The position numbers and the translations under genes were made by a program. Below the pieces are notes generated by a model that worked only from the letters and a program-made list of their open reading frames with translations, was not told the origin of the DNA and made no database searches. Below, piece by piece: positions 12,180 through 23,762 of a stretch of 64,000 nucleotides of DNA (position 1 is the first letter of the stretch; each line of letters opens with the position of its first letter). The stretch is taken from the NCBI RefSeq assembly GCF_002288925.2, contig NW_022097996.1, forward strand, positions 14,179,168 through 14,243,167. The letters are read 5' to 3'. Origin of the DNA: Delphinapterus leucas. Taxonomy: Eukaryota > Chordata > Mammalia > Artiodactyla > Monodontidae.

Positions 12180-12529
12180 CCGGAGAGGGTCAAGACGTGT
12201 TCACCCTTGGCTGAATGGCCACGATCAGGGAAACTTCTGTCCTTTCAGAAAAGGTGAAAGCATCAGAACGTCCTCTGGCTCACCTGCAGATCCAAGCTAC
12301 TGCGTGTACGCAGAGGACACTCAGTCTTGACTCAACAGAGCTGCCTGCACCGAGTAACCTTCTGACTCTCTTTCCGCGGAGCCCTTTGTTCCCACGGGGG
12401 TTAACACTTTGTTCATATGATGAGCATCTGTTGAGAAGTTCCCAGTGTTTGGCACCAGAGCCGTCCTTTGTGGTGGGGAAAGAGGACTCAGAAACAGTAG
12501 GGCCAATAGTATAAGCTACGTTGTGACAG
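12180..12529. other. Unassigned sequence
   Basis: Moderately GC-rich and without gene or repeat signature. Confidence 0.4.
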
Positions 12530-12710
12530 CTACCATTGAGTGCTGTGCTTTGCCACTCGGTTTACATGGCTTATCTTATATGAACCTCAACAATCTCGTG
12601 ACGTTGGTACTATTATTTTGTCCACTTATAAATGAGGAAACTGAGACACCAGAAGACTAAGTAATTTCTTCAAAATCACACAGCAAATGAGCAGAGGTTT
12701 GAACCCAGAC
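12530..12710 (-). mobile_element. MIR SINE, cut by a hAT element
   Basis: Reverse MIR with the diagnostic run gagtgctgtgctttgcc, then aaatgaggaaactgagacac near 12631 and aaaatcacacagcaaatgag near 12673, ending in gaacccagac. The next base begins a hAT terminal repeat, so the tRNA-like end of the MIR was separated by that insertion. Confidence 0.9.
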
Positions 12711-13142
12711 CAGCGCTGTCCAATAGAACTTTCTGCAATGTTTAAAATGCTCCGTGTTTCACTATCCAATATGGTAGCCACAAGCCATATGTAGTTACTG
12801 AGCACGTGAGATGTGCTTGGTACAAATGGATGACTGAATTTTACTTTTTTTTTTTTTTTGCGGTACGCGGGCCTCTCACTGTTGTGGCCTCTCCCATTGC
12901 GGAGCACAGGCACAGGCTCCCGATGCGCAGGCCCAGCAGCCATGGCTCATGGGCCCAGCCGCTCCACGGCATGTGGAATCTTCCCGGACCGGGGCACGAA
13001 CCCACGTCCCCTGCATCGGCAGGCGGACTCTCAACCACTGCGCCACCAGGGAAGCCCTGAATTTTACATTTTTATTTCATTTTAATTAACCTAAATTTCA
13101 GTAGCCACCTGTTGCTAGTGGCTCCCATATTAGACAGTGCAG
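12711..13142. mobile_element. hAT-type MITE, split by a SINE
   Basis: Terminal inverted repeats cagcgctgtccaata (left) and, read inversely from the right end, ctgcactgtctaata. Flanks are an 8-bp duplication typical of hAT: acccagac at 12703-12710 and atctagac at 13143-13150 (6 of 8 bases equal). Internal phrases such as gtagccacctgttgctagtg are those of a well-known mammalian hAT-Charlie-like MITE. The SINE at 12845-13056 lies inside it; the element itself is about 210 bp. Confidence 0.85.
12845..13056 (-). mobile_element. Young CHR-type SINE
   Basis: Reverse copy of the young subfamily: T tail at 12845-12859 and sense start at 13056. The TSD CTGAATTTTAC lies at 12834-12844 and 13057-13067. 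It is the third layer of the nest. A small internal difference near 12905-12925 (cacaggcacaggctcccgat) distinguishes this copy. Confidence 0.95.
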
Positions 13143-13150
13143 ATCTAGAC

Positions 13151-13690
13151 CAACTTGGAACCAATGTACTTAACCATGTGCTAAATAACAATATTTAGGA
13201 TAGACCTTCACCTTCTTTTAAGTCACGGGAAGCCAAATTACAATAAATATCAACATCATCCTTGAAGGGGAAGAGGGTCATCCTGTACCTGTAGGGGGTG
13301 TAGGAGGGAAGGATAAGGGTTGCAGTTGCCAGGAAGAGAAAGCAGGATTCTCTCATCCAGGCGCTAAAGATACGTGTTTTTGGACACAATAAAGGCACGT
13401 ATCTCACCTCCCTAGCTATCTCCACCTGTCACCCCTGTCCCCATCCAGCCACCAGCAGCCTTCCTACAAGTCTGACTTCCGGTCCTGCAGCTGGGTCAGC
13501 TGGTCCTGGGAGCATGGACCCCCCAGGATGCTCCTCTTTGTGATGGTATTGTGTGCAACACCAAGGAAGATGCCAGAGAAAGATGTGCCTTGGCCACCTG
13601 CCCTCTATTAACTCACGCTCCACAAGGCAGACTTGTGAGCCTGACTGAGCTCGCCAAAGTACAATGCGAGACAGTGTGTTAGTGGACAAA
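13151..13690. other. Unassigned sequence
   Basis: No gene or confident repeat seen. Confidence 0.4.
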
Positions 13691-13965
13691 AAAATGGATT
13701 TCAGAGTGGGGGATAAAAGAGGATACTAAATGTGGGCTGGGTGAACAGAGATGGTATTTTGGAGGAAGAGGGGCTTGAGTTGGGCTGCATAAAATGGGTG
13801 AACTTAGAAACTCCAAGAGGAGAGGAAATGACATTTGAGGTGGGGCGAAGTCATGAGCACAGAGACCGAGATGAGTGAGCGCAGGTGTGGTGAGGGGCTT
13901 TGAGGAGTCAGAGCAGTGTGGGATGAGTTTGTGAAATTGGGCAATGGTCAACGCTTTGGCTTGTC
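13691..13965 (+). repeat. Possible old interspersed repeat, unnamed
   Basis: Sense wording (ggaggaagaggggcttgag, gaggaaatgacatttgaggt, catgagcacagagaccgaga) is like that at 35340-36620 and 43325-43870. The three are probably the same ancient family, which I cannot name. Low confidence without alignment. Confidence 0.35.
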
Positions 13966-14074
13966 CCTCCTCACCTCAACGCTGGGAGCTCTTTAAAAAC
14001 ATTTTGCTCTCAAAGAGGCAGAAGAGAACCTAAGAGATTATTGAAGGTGGCAGTTGGCCCCAACCTGCAGAATT

Positions 14075-14210
14075 TATTTAAATATATAGATCTCAAGTAC
14101 CACCCCTCAGGATTCCACGGGATCTAGGGTATGGACCCAGGGGTCAGTTTTGGTTTGTTGGTTTTATTTTATTTTGTTAACCAGTGATCATTCTGATGCT
14201 TCTGAGCCCT
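14075..14210. mobile_element. Probable MER5A/MER20-like hAT fragment
   Basis: A worn run with accacccctcaggattcc, then ggacccaggggtcagttttg and cattctgatgcttctgagc, in the order expected for the short hAT-Charlie MITEs MER5A/MER20. An AT insert sits near 14155. Termini are not clear. Confidence 0.4.
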
Positions 14211-14504
14211 CGTGGATGTTTGCGAACCAGAGATTTCAGCCCACTCCCTGTTCCAAGCAAGAACCTACTCAACGGTCAGAGGGGAAGGAGAATCTACCCC
14301 ATTTTCAAAGCTGTCCAGGAAGCACTACCCAGACTCCCTGGAGAAGCCTTCCTGAGAGGCTATGAGCTTACCCCAGGAGGAAAATCACTGAGGGGTCCTG
14401 GGAAGGAGTGTCTGACAAAAAAAAAAAAAAGCAGCAACTTCAAAGGGCTACATGGGAATTAAAGATTTCTTTGCAGGAAATTTAAAATTGTTTCTCCGCT
14501 TCCT
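14211..14504. other. Unassigned sequence
   Basis: No gene or repeat recognised apart from an A14 run near 14417. Confidence 0.4.
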
Positions 14505-14625
14505 CGTTGTATAGTTGAGAAAGCTGAAGCTTAGTGAGGAGAATGACTTATGCAAGTTCACACAGTCATCAGGCCATAAACAGCAAATGAAAACAGGTGC
14601 CCAGCCTCCTGACCTGGTCCTTGAC
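14505..14625 (-). mobile_element. MIR fragment
   Basis: Reverse MIR core: gttgagaaagctgaagctta, then tgcaagttcacacagtcatc, matching the 'gag-aaa-ctga-g...gtcacacag' order of the MIR core. Confidence 0.65.
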
Positions 14626-15056
14626 TTTGCTCTGTTGCCTCTCGTTAGCCTCACCCTGGACGGAGCAGATCACTTCCCTTGGCACCAACTCCATAGTGCC
14701 AACCAAAACAAAAGACAAAACCTTTTCTTTGGACCCTTTCATGCTATTTCCATTAAATCATTTTACTTGACAGCAGTTCTTTATTAAAAAGCAGGCACTT
14801 ATCTTTTGAGGGCCATGTCCTTTGTTATATTATCTCAGTATTTCCCAAAGGCTCAAGGAGATCCAGGGGAAGATAAGCACCTGCCAACAAGATAAATGTT
14901 AGCATTTATTAAGGGGAGAAAAAATGAAGTCCCTCAGTGTTTGCTGGCCCTGTGGGAAGAGAATGGAAGCAAGACTTGTTTTCACTTTGAATTTCCTCCT
15001 GCCGAAAGCAGGGTCATTTCTGGTCTCCCAGCCAAGCCAACACATTTCCCTTACTC
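14626..15056. other. Unassigned sequence
   Basis: No gene or repeat recognised. Confidence 0.4.
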
Positions 15057-15249
15057 TTTTTTTTTTTTTTTTAATATTTATTTATTTGGTTGCTCTGGGT
15101 CTTAGTTGTGGCAGACGCTCCTTAGTTGTGGCTTGCGGGCTCCTTTGTTGCGGCATGCATGTGGGATCTAGTTCCCTGACCAGGGATGGAACCCGGGCAC
15201 CCTGCATTGGGAGTGCAGAGTCTTAACCACTGCACCACCAGGGAAGTCC
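15057..15249 (-). mobile_element. CHR-type SINE, older form
   Basis: Reverse copy: T tail from about 15057, an AT-rich tail body, the ggttgctctgggtcttagtt block of the long SINE form, and the tRNA-like part ending ccaccagggaagtcc. Flanks cccttactcttttt and tccttcctctcttttt look like a diverged TSD, so exact ends are soft. Confidence 0.85.
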
Positions 15250-15754
15250 TCCTTCCTCTCTTTTTAAACAATCCCTACTCCTGATAGCACCTTTCCCCCT
15301 TCAGCTCGGGTGTGTCTGTCGGAGATGGATAAGATGCAAAGGCATTACTCCTCTTTCTGCTTTCGGTCAGCACCATCTTGTGCACGCCTAGCATGATGGG
15401 CATCTCTCAGAGGCCAAGCATCTTGGAAAGATAAAAAAATACAGACCCCAGCCTCATCTAGGTATGATAACTGCGCTTTCCATTCTTCTGCGAGTTGTGA
15501 AGTGTTATTCCCCAGTAGCGCCTCCAATCCCCCCATGTACACCATTTGCAACCACTTTATAGGGTGGAGGGTTGGGATTTTAAAAAACATTCATCTACCT
15601 CATCACTGTGTAAACAAGAAGAATGGAGGGTCAAGAATTTTAAGTGATTTCAAGGTCCCACTCCCATTTAGTGGCAGATCAGGAACCAAGCACAGGTCTC
15701 CTGAAGTTCTACGAAGAGCTATTTGTTCCCTGTTATCACTTGAGGACATTGCAT
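15250..15754. other. Unassigned sequence
   Basis: No gene; a possible worn MIR near 15615-15700 is not firm. Confidence 0.35.
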
Positions 15755-15945
15755 TAGGTTTTGGTTCTGACTTTGCAATTGATTTCCTATGTTCCTGGGG
15801 CTCTCCATGCTTCACTTCCTTTGTCTGGAAAATCAGGATTAAAATGTCTATTCCACACAACTCACAGAGATGCCAGGAAAATCAAATGACACCGTGAAAT
15901 TGAAAATGTTCTAGAAAGTGGAAAGCACTATTTTCTAATTTTTAT
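15755..15945 (+). mobile_element. MIR fragment
   Basis: Forward MIR wording: ttctgactttgcaattgatt, then cttcctttgtctggaaaatc and gatgccaggaaaatcaaatg, then gaaagcactat, in MIR order but diverged. Confidence 0.6.
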
Positions 15946-17164
15946 GACACTTTTCCCATTTCAGACATATCTTCTAACAACCTCCCTAAAAGGGTAATAA
16001 TTTTTCTTATGTGGTTAAAAAATAACCTCTCAGAAAGAAACTGAGGCAGGAAGACACATGCAAAGCCCATTTCACAGATAGGTTGTCTTTTATCTGATGG
16101 AAATGCCCAGGTTATGACTATTTTTGACAAGTTGGCTCACAAGACAGAGGATATTGCTGGGGAGCGTAGAGAGGAATTATCCCACATGGGTCGTTAGTCA
16201 CAACTGGGCTTTTCCTATTTAAAAATATTACCCTCAAAGAAGAGAAACTGAAATCTCATTCCTCATTTTGGAGCTGATTTTAAGTTCTGTGACAGAACAT
16301 GACAGAAACAAAGGAGAACGCTCTGTAGGTCACAATCTCCACTCCAGAGATTAAGGCCCAGGGATTTTTGATGTTGTTTTGTTTCTTCCTTCCTTTTCAT
16401 TCTGTAGAATATAACTAAAATCAAGAGTAAGGATTCCTAAGAGTCATTCTGACTGGAGTGTGGGCCAGGGGAAGTGCTAAAAGATAGAGCACAGGCTGTT
16501 GCAAATGACATGCAACGTCCACTGAAATGGCGGTCCGAGCCTCTGCATTCCTGTCCCCACTCCCAGATCAACCCCAGCCTCACAGCAGTAGAGTAGTTGA
16601 TGCTTTTTAATAAATAAGTATTTCTGGAGGCATTTAGTAGAGCCAGGATATGTGATCCATTTATTTTGAACCAGAGTTTTATGTAGTGTTTTATTATTTT
16701 TCCCTTGTAAGATTCTTTTCTTTTCCCCAGAGAAGAGTACTCATTAATTTCAACCACAGCCCTTAGGTATTTTAAAATCTTCTTCTCATACTGGCTGTCA
16801 CATAGCTAAGTTCAAATACCGATCTTTTGCTAAAAGCAAATGTTGGTGAATACTGAAATTGAATTGGTTCCTCTGTGGGGAGTCCACCAGCAGTATCCTG
16901 GAGACTCCAGGTACTGAGTGACAATGTCACAGAAAGAGGTTGGCATTCGGACCCCCTAGTGCAGTTCTTCCAAGAATGGGACCCAGAGAGCCTGTATTTT
17001 TCATGCTTTTCAACTAGGATTTGTCTTCTGTGGGTATGCGTCTAGCTCCTGGGTAACTGACTGGTGATACATGACAAGTACCTTGCAGACAGTCAATTCA
17101 CTCCTACAGCATCTGAAAAGCCCAGTACAGTAACTTTTACAGAGTGCATATGTCCAATCAATAA
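15946..17164. other. Unassigned sequence
   Basis: No gene, no confident repeat; all open frames are short and without motifs. Confidence 0.4.
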
Positions 17165-17410
17165 CATGAGCTAATGCAGATTGAAAGCTTACTCAGCAGT
17201 AGGCATTGTGATAAGGGCTTTTGGTATGTTACCTAATCTTCTCAGCAAGTCAATGACAGGGTCACTACTGATACTTCCACTTTGCAGATGAGGCACTGAG
17301 GCACAGAGGTTAGGTAAACGGCTTGAAATCATACAGCTAACAAGTGGTGGATCTGAGAGACACACTCTAGCTGCCAGATTCCCAAGCCTGTAAAAGCAAA
17401 GTCTGTTTCA
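17165..17410 (-). mobile_element. MIR SINE, near complete
   Basis: Reverse MIR with all landmarks: cagcagtaggcattgtgata, the 'ctaatcttctcagcaag' segment, gatgaggcactgaggcacag, atcatacagctaacaagtgg and the tRNA-like end. Confidence 0.88.
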
Positions 17411-17769
17411 AAACTGCTACACTCTACCACCTCCCAGTCAACAAAAAACATCACCTTTGGATGAGACATTATACTGCCTTCAAGGAGTCAGCTTTTCTGG
17501 GACAACTTTGCCAAGGTGGTTTGTGCTAGATCAGGATAAGTTAGGTTACTCCACATTAGCCATAATGCCTCCGAAATCTCAGTGGCTTTAACACAACAAA
17601 AGTTTGCTTCTTGTTGACTTTTGTTCAGTTCTGCCAAGAGCCCATTGGCCAAATCTACTCACCTATCCCCAACCTGAGTACTGGGGAATGTAGGGGAGCA
17701 CATCTAATATTTGGTGAGAAATGACTATGGCTGCCACTGGGAATATCCTTCTAAAGTCTCCAGGGACTT
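17411..17769. other. Unassigned sequence
   Basis: No gene or repeat recognised. Confidence 0.4.
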
Positions 17770-17945
17770 CGTGGGAAGAGTACTGACTGCTCTGAAGGAT
17801 GAGGTTCCAGCCCCAGGTGTTACATCAACCCACATGGAACTTGGCAAACGACTCCCTTTCTGAGTTGCAGTTTCCTCATTTCTCAAATGATGTGATTACA
17901 CGATTGTCCCTCAAGGTGCACTCCAGCATATTTTATCAACCTGCC
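17770..17945 (+). mobile_element. MIR fragment
   Basis: Forward MIR: gaggttccagccccaggtgt, then ctttctgagttgcagtttcc and tcatttctcaaatgatgtg match the tRNA-like/core junction of MIR. Confidence 0.7.
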
Positions 17946-20134
17946 AATGAATGTCCCTTACTCAAGACATGTACCCAGAGTATGGTGCCACCCTCGGGAG
18001 GATATGGAAATGTCTCTCGATGCGATGTGAGGCACAGCTGTTCCCTGGCACAAGCTCAACGTTTTGCTTGGATGGCGGGCTGGGGGAGATGTTTGCCAAC
18101 CTAACGAAATGGGGTCAGCGGTTCACGGCAACTCCCAGGACTCTGGGGATGTTGGGAGCTTTTCTGTTGGTTTTTACACCTAATAAAAAGTAATTTCCTC
18201 TTTTCAAAAGGCACTTTTTTTTTTTTTTTCTGTTTTGGGAGATTAGAGAGGTTGGGGTTTTGTTTCATTTTTGTTTTTAAAATTAAAAGGACATCATCTT
18301 TCAAGGCTGAAGATACCCGTAACAGAAAGAGCAAGTAGATTAGCCCAGATCGAACAGCAAGACAAGAGCAGAGCAAGGGGTAAAACCCACTGCCCCTGGA
18401 TGGGCCCCATCCCCAAGGCAGGAAATCATTCTTGGATTAAAACTCTTGCCAAATGATGAATGAGTGTTAGGAAGCCCCAAACACGGATTTCATATCGTTT
18501 TGAACACACGAAGGAAAGGGAACTTGGTAGACTTTGGCCCAATCTAGCACATAAAATAATGCCAGTTGAGACACACCCCTGAACCAACCCAGGGGACAGT
18601 GCCTCTCTGGCACTTTCTGGGAGCAGAGAAACTTCCCCTTCTCTGAAAATGGGATTAAGGGCAGGTATGCAGAGTGGGCAGTAACACATCAGCCAGCTCC
18701 CCTTCCTTAAAACCTATCGGCTAGCTCTAGACTAGTACACAAACAGCTCAGACACCGCGCTGTGTTCGTGCTGTGCTCTCACCGTCCCGTCACCCAGGCC
18801 CCTAAAGAAACATCAGTACGCCCATAGGCCAGCCTGGAAAGGAAAAAAGAAAAGCAGCAGGAATTCCACCCCCTGGCCTGGCAACAGGAAAAACTTGCAG
18901 GTGTGTTTAAAATCCAAGCTGTTGAAGCCACTTCCTTCTCTGTCACTTCAACTAACTGCTTGCCATCCAGTTGAGTGTAGTTCCCAGAGGTTTGGGGGAC
19001 AGCCAAGCTGACCCAGCTGTACCCCAGGGACCCTGACCATACCTCCAAAATTTCATGATAGCAGAATCTGAGGAGTCGGTGCTCCTTCTTTCCCCAAATG
19101 TCTCCCTTATGTTGCAGGAAGGAAAAGACGCTACCTTGTACGACTCTTGAAGATTTAAAAGTGCTTTTCCTCAAACATCTAGTATCTCATTTGATCTTTA
19201 CAACAAATCTTGGGCGGGGGTGAAAGGTAGGGCGGGGGAGGCAGGGGTGGACCAAAATTGTCCTTCTCATTCTAAGGCCAGGGACCTGCAGCTTCAAGTT
19301 CTGAGCGGCCAGCTAGGCTGGCCCCATGTCCATGGGAGCTCACAGGCACTCTTACAGAAAGAACCGGAACTGAGATGCTGTAATTCCAAATCTAAGTTCC
19401 TCTGCTGTTTGCCGGCATTTACGTAGATCCTTGGTTGGGTGTCATCAATCTGACTTTCCCCTGCTGAGTGGCCTAGGACCCCTAGGAACTTGCCCACAAG
19501 TTCCATAAACAGAGGCCATATTGCTCATGTCAGAGTGAGGGCTGCCTGGAAATGATTAGGAGAGGAAAGGAAACTAAAGGAAGAATATTCGTGATCCCAG
19601 GTCACATCTAGCCCTGGCACAGGAGGAAGTTCTGGCTGCTCGTGACTCAAGGCTGGTGGGAGGTCCAGCACATATCCAGCCCACCTTCTGGATCGTCCAA
19701 GCTGTGGGGGACCATTTAACCAGGAGAAATTTAGGCTCTTTGTCAGTGGTCAGACGTGCCAGGATTCTCATGGTCAACAGTCTGTTTTCCCAGGTGTCCA
19801 AGCTACGAGACCCCAGGGAACATCAGATCCCAAGAGTTGACTGGTGACACTGTCCCTGAAGCCCCCAGAGTCTTCGGAGCCCCCCTCCCCCACAAAGGTC
19901 CGCTGGCCCCAATAGGAAATAGTTACAGGACAGGCAGAGGGTGCATAGACACCCACTTCAACTGCTCTGACGTGGGAGGAAAGACCCGCTTGAGGAAAAA
20001 CAGGCAACTCTGCTGACTAAAAGTTCATTATCTGGATTCTGGTTACCTAGAAAACACATAGAAAGTTACAAAGCAAGCTAGAGTGGAAAGACACATGAAT
20101 GCCTCTTTTTGCATGCAGCTTTCATGCTCACAAG
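17946..20134. other. Unassigned sequence
   Basis: About 2.2 kb with no gene or firm repeat. It has a T15 run near 18216 and a G-rich patch near 19214-19245. Frames such as 18779-19174 on the minus strand have no recognisable domain. Confidence 0.4.
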
Positions 20135-20330
20135 GACACATACACAGGCATCATCTCATTAGATCCCACAATCCCCTTTGGAGTGAAGGAATGGTTATAA
20201 AATTAAAAGGAAGCAAGGAAATGAGTTCCAGAAACATGGATATGCCCCTGGTTCCACAGCTGGCTCGTAGTAGAACTACAGGTAGAACTTGAGTCTCTGA
20301 ACTCTCCCTCCAGGCCCCCTGTGTTTTTCT
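20135..20330 (-). mobile_element. Possible MIR fragment
   Basis: Diverged order gcatcatctcattagatccc, then ccacagctggctcgtagtag and cttgagtctctgaactctcc fits a reverse MIR; the middle is not clear. Confidence 0.45.
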
Positions 20331-20611
20331 CACTCATTCATCATTCATCTGTCCATTCAAGGATAAGGTGTGAGTACCATCAAAGAGATCTTCATCAGCA
20401 CAAATATCTCCCAAGGGGCTGGCTTCCTGGCAGACTGGAGTTGCCCACTTTGCAATTAGTTGTGGATTGAGAATATTCAGTTACACTGCACTGCTCTGGA
20501 ATCCTCTTTTCTTTCTTCCAGCTCTGTGCCCCTCCCCCATTCCCATTCAACCTTTTTCTGAAAAAGGTTTCAAATTCAGAAAACCTTTTACCACAATAAA
20601 AACAAGAGCTA

Positions 20612-21825
20612 TGAGGCAAAATAAATAAAAGCAAAAATACAATGGGACCTAATTAAACTTCAAAGCTTTTGCACAGCAAATGAAATCACCAACAAAACAA
20701 AAAGACAACCTACAGAATGGGAGAAAATATTTGCAAGAGCTATGACCAACAAAGGGTTAATATCAAAAATATACAAACAGCTCATACAACTCAATATCAA
20801 AAAACAAACGACCAAATCCAAAAATGGGCAGAAGACATGAATAGACATTTTTTCAAAGAATACATACAGATGGCCCACAGGCACATGAAAACATGCTCAG
20901 CATTGCTAATTATTAGAGAAATGCACATCAAAACCACAATGAGTTATCACCTCACACCTGATAAAATGACTATCATCAAAAAGTCTACAAATAATAAATG
21001 CTGGAGAGGGTGTGGAGAAACGGGAACCCTCCTGCACTGTTGGTGGGAATGTAAATTGATACAGCCACTGTGGAGAACAGTATGGAGGTTCCTCAAAAAA
21101 CTAAAAATAGAACTACCATGTAATCCAGCAATTCCATTCCTGAGAATGTATATCCAGAAAAAAGCAGAAACACTAACTCGAAAAGATACATGCACCCAAT
21201 GTACATAGCAGCATTATTTACAATAGTCAAGAAGCGGTCCAAGTGCTCAACAACAGATGACTGGATTAAGAAGATGTGATATATACTTATTTATATATTC
21301 ATTTATAATTATTTATATAGTTATTTATATAGTTATTTTATATATGCATTTATATATTTATATATATAAGGGAATATTAGTCATAAAAGAGAATGAAATA
21401 TTGCCATTTGCAGCAACATTGATAGACTTAAAGAATATTATGCTTGGTGAAATAAATCAGACAGAGAAAGGCAAATATTATACTATATGATATCATTTAT
21501 ATGTGGAATCTAAAAAAATAATACAAATGAATGTATACACAAAACAGAAACAGATTCACAGACATAGAAAACAAACTTACGGTTACCAAAGGGGAGAGAG
21601 AGAGAGGGTGGACAAATTAGGGGCATGGGGTTCGCAGATTAAAACTACTACACATAAACTACATAAGCAACAAGGATTTACTGTATAGCACAGGAAACTC
21701 TACCTAACATCTTGTCATAACCTACAATGGAATATAGTCTGCAAAAATACTGAATCATTATGCTGTACACCTGAAACTAATACAATATAGTAAATCAACT
21801 ATACTTCAATATTTTTTAAAAAAAA
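20612..21825 (+). mobile_element. L1 3' end with ORF2 C-terminus
   Basis: 5'-truncated L1 in sense orientation. A 163-codon open frame at 20717-21208 encodes the C-terminal part of ORF2 (the L1 endonuclease/reverse transcriptase protein), including the terminal cysteine motif [18 protein letters not shown] (C-x3-C-x7-H-x4-C) and the following [15 protein letters not shown] block. Endonuclease and RT domains are missing, so it cannot be active. The 3' UTR ends with the cetartiodactyl phrase gctgtacacctgaaactaat and an A-rich tail near 21815. An AT microsatellite has grown inside at 21276-21372. Confidence 0.93.
21276..21372. repeat. AT-rich low-complexity expansion inside L1
   Basis: A run of tatatacttatttatatatt-type words replaces the short 'gtgatatatatacaatgg' site of related L1 copies, so the tract grew after insertion. 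Confidence 0.85.
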
Positions 21826-23597
21826 AGAAATCAGGGGCTATGGACCAAGGGATAAATTTAATAGAGAACTGTTTCTTTTTTTCTTGTTGTTGTATGATGT
21901 AGGACATACCATTTAGCCTATCCTTTGTCTACTTTCAGCTATGAAATGAGTTTACACTTATCACCAAGAACTAAATCTCACGAGAAGCCAATATCCATTC
22001 AGTCCTCTCTAGGAAAACTGCACTAGCTATTAAAAAACAAAAAGCTTAGCTAAAAAAAAACACTCCTCTGACCTTCCCCCAAGGCTCCCCCATAGTCACC
22101 CACACTTCCCATGATCCAGCAAGTAAAGGGTTAGCACCTGGACCTGGGGGCAGACTCAAGAACCTGCTCCAGCACAAGGCCATATCCCTTCGGATTGGTG
22201 GTGCCTGGACATAGGAGGGGTGACAAAAAAGTCATCATCAATCATCATCAACGCTTTAAAATTAGAAAGATGACGTCTATGAGGAAGAAGCAGCTCTGGG
22301 CCAAATCGCAGCTCCTCTGGGCTCAGCAACGTAGTTGCTCAATTCTCCTACCGCCATGAAACACTGGGTCATAAAGTCATTTCCACAGAACCACAAAAGC
22401 TTTTCTTTAAACATGTCACTTCCCCCATTCAGAAACGTTCCACTATCCTTATTTCCTGTTTTGTTTTGTTTTGTTTTTAGCTTCTCTGCTTGCCTGTCAG
22501 GGGCCTCCTCAGCCTGTTCCCTGCAGGTCTTACACTGATCCCTCACTATTGCTAGGCTAATTCCCACACTGATCCCCGCCTCGGTCCCCCCTCTGAGCCT
22601 TGCTCACATCCTTCCGGGGTCTGCCGTGTCCTCCCAAATCCTTCAAGGTGAAGTTCATGTCCATCTTTTCCAAGAAGCTTTGCCCTGCCACTCCAGTGCT
22701 CCCTGGATGCTCTTTCCTTTGAGATCCTACAGCACCTACGGTTTGGATAATATTAACTTACACAGCTTTGTATTATTTTTCTCTCATTTCATGCATGTTG
22801 ATGGTTTCTCCTCAGTTACACCAAAAGGACAAGAATCAATCCTTAGTCTTCTCCTAGACCCCCAGAGCACTGGTATAAAGCTAACAGCTTACAAATGGTA
22901 CGGTAACGTCTTGTCCACTGAAACAGTACTTACATCTAATTTCATCACTCTGCAGAGGGCCTGGCTGAAACGCTTCCACAGGCCTCTATGAGACCCATTT
23001 TGGAAAACACATTTGATATCTGAGAGCATATTCATGCATGTAGCTAATGCCATTCCAACCTCAAAAACTGCTAGAGGATCCTAAAACCTACTTTTAAAAA
23101 CCCAGTGGTTACAGAAACCACCAGCTCTGTGGATGGTCTTGGCTGAGAGTAGAATAAGTTTATTGACTATGAAATCAGCCTGGAGGAGAAAAACTCAGAC
23201 CTGCCTTTTCTATTACTGACAAAATACTTAGTACCTCATTCCTACCTTCCCACCAAGAGGAGGGGAGGGGCAGGGGAGGCTGACTTTCTCCTTTTCTTTC
23301 TTTCCAAACAGCCTCAAAAGAGGAAAAATCTTCTTTGTAGACAATAAAGTGAGACCAAAGATGGTCCACGCGTCTTCCTTTTGGAAAAGGCTCGTGTTTA
23401 TTCTCAGCAAGTCTGACCTCATCCAAGACAATGAAAAGGATGACTGACCAGATTAAGCTGAAGTTAATGGTCTCAAAATGTCAAACAATAATAAGGGCCT
23501 ACCTTTAATACAGCTAATCCTAATATGAGGACAGCAGGAGGTAACCACAGTCACATTATAAGTGGCTCTTTAGGGATGGAGAAACGCACTGGAGAAG
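21826..23597. other. Unassigned, possible L2 trace
   Basis: No gene. About 22600-22720 (ccttcaaggtgaagttcatg, then ccaagaagctttgccctgcc) has the flavour of the L2 3' region but is too worn to call. The rest is unrecognised. Confidence 0.35.
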
Positions 23598-23762
23598 GAT
23601 CTTCAAACTTGGGTGAGCTGCATCAGAGTCATCTGAGTAGTCTGCCAAAGTCAGACACGATGGGGCCCGCCCCAGGGCTTCTGACTCAACAGGTTGGAAG
23701 GAAGGCCCAGAAATCTGTGTTTTCAACAAGCTCCCCAGAACACTGCACTTGGAGAAATACCA
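23598..23762. mobile_element. MER5A/MER20-type hAT-Charlie MITE
   Basis: Ordered matches to the family: ttcaaacttgggtgagctgc, catcagagtcatctgagtag, gggcccgccccagggcttct, tcaacaggttggaaggaagg, tgtgttttcaacaagctccc and a right end like cacttggagaaatacca. It is a non-autonomous old DNA transposon. Confidence 0.75.

Noticed and set aside
11849..12330. Frames of 121 and 63 codons with an Arg-Glu run
   Set aside because: The run is the (GA)n microsatellite; no domain around it.
20717..21208. 163-codon ORF2 C-terminal frame as a gene
   Set aside because: It lacks endonuclease and reverse transcriptase domains and sits in a 5'-truncated L1; a relic.
20575..21840. Possible TSD around the L1 at 20612 (agagctatgagg against ggggctatgg)
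   Set aside because: Match too short and uneven to be convincing.
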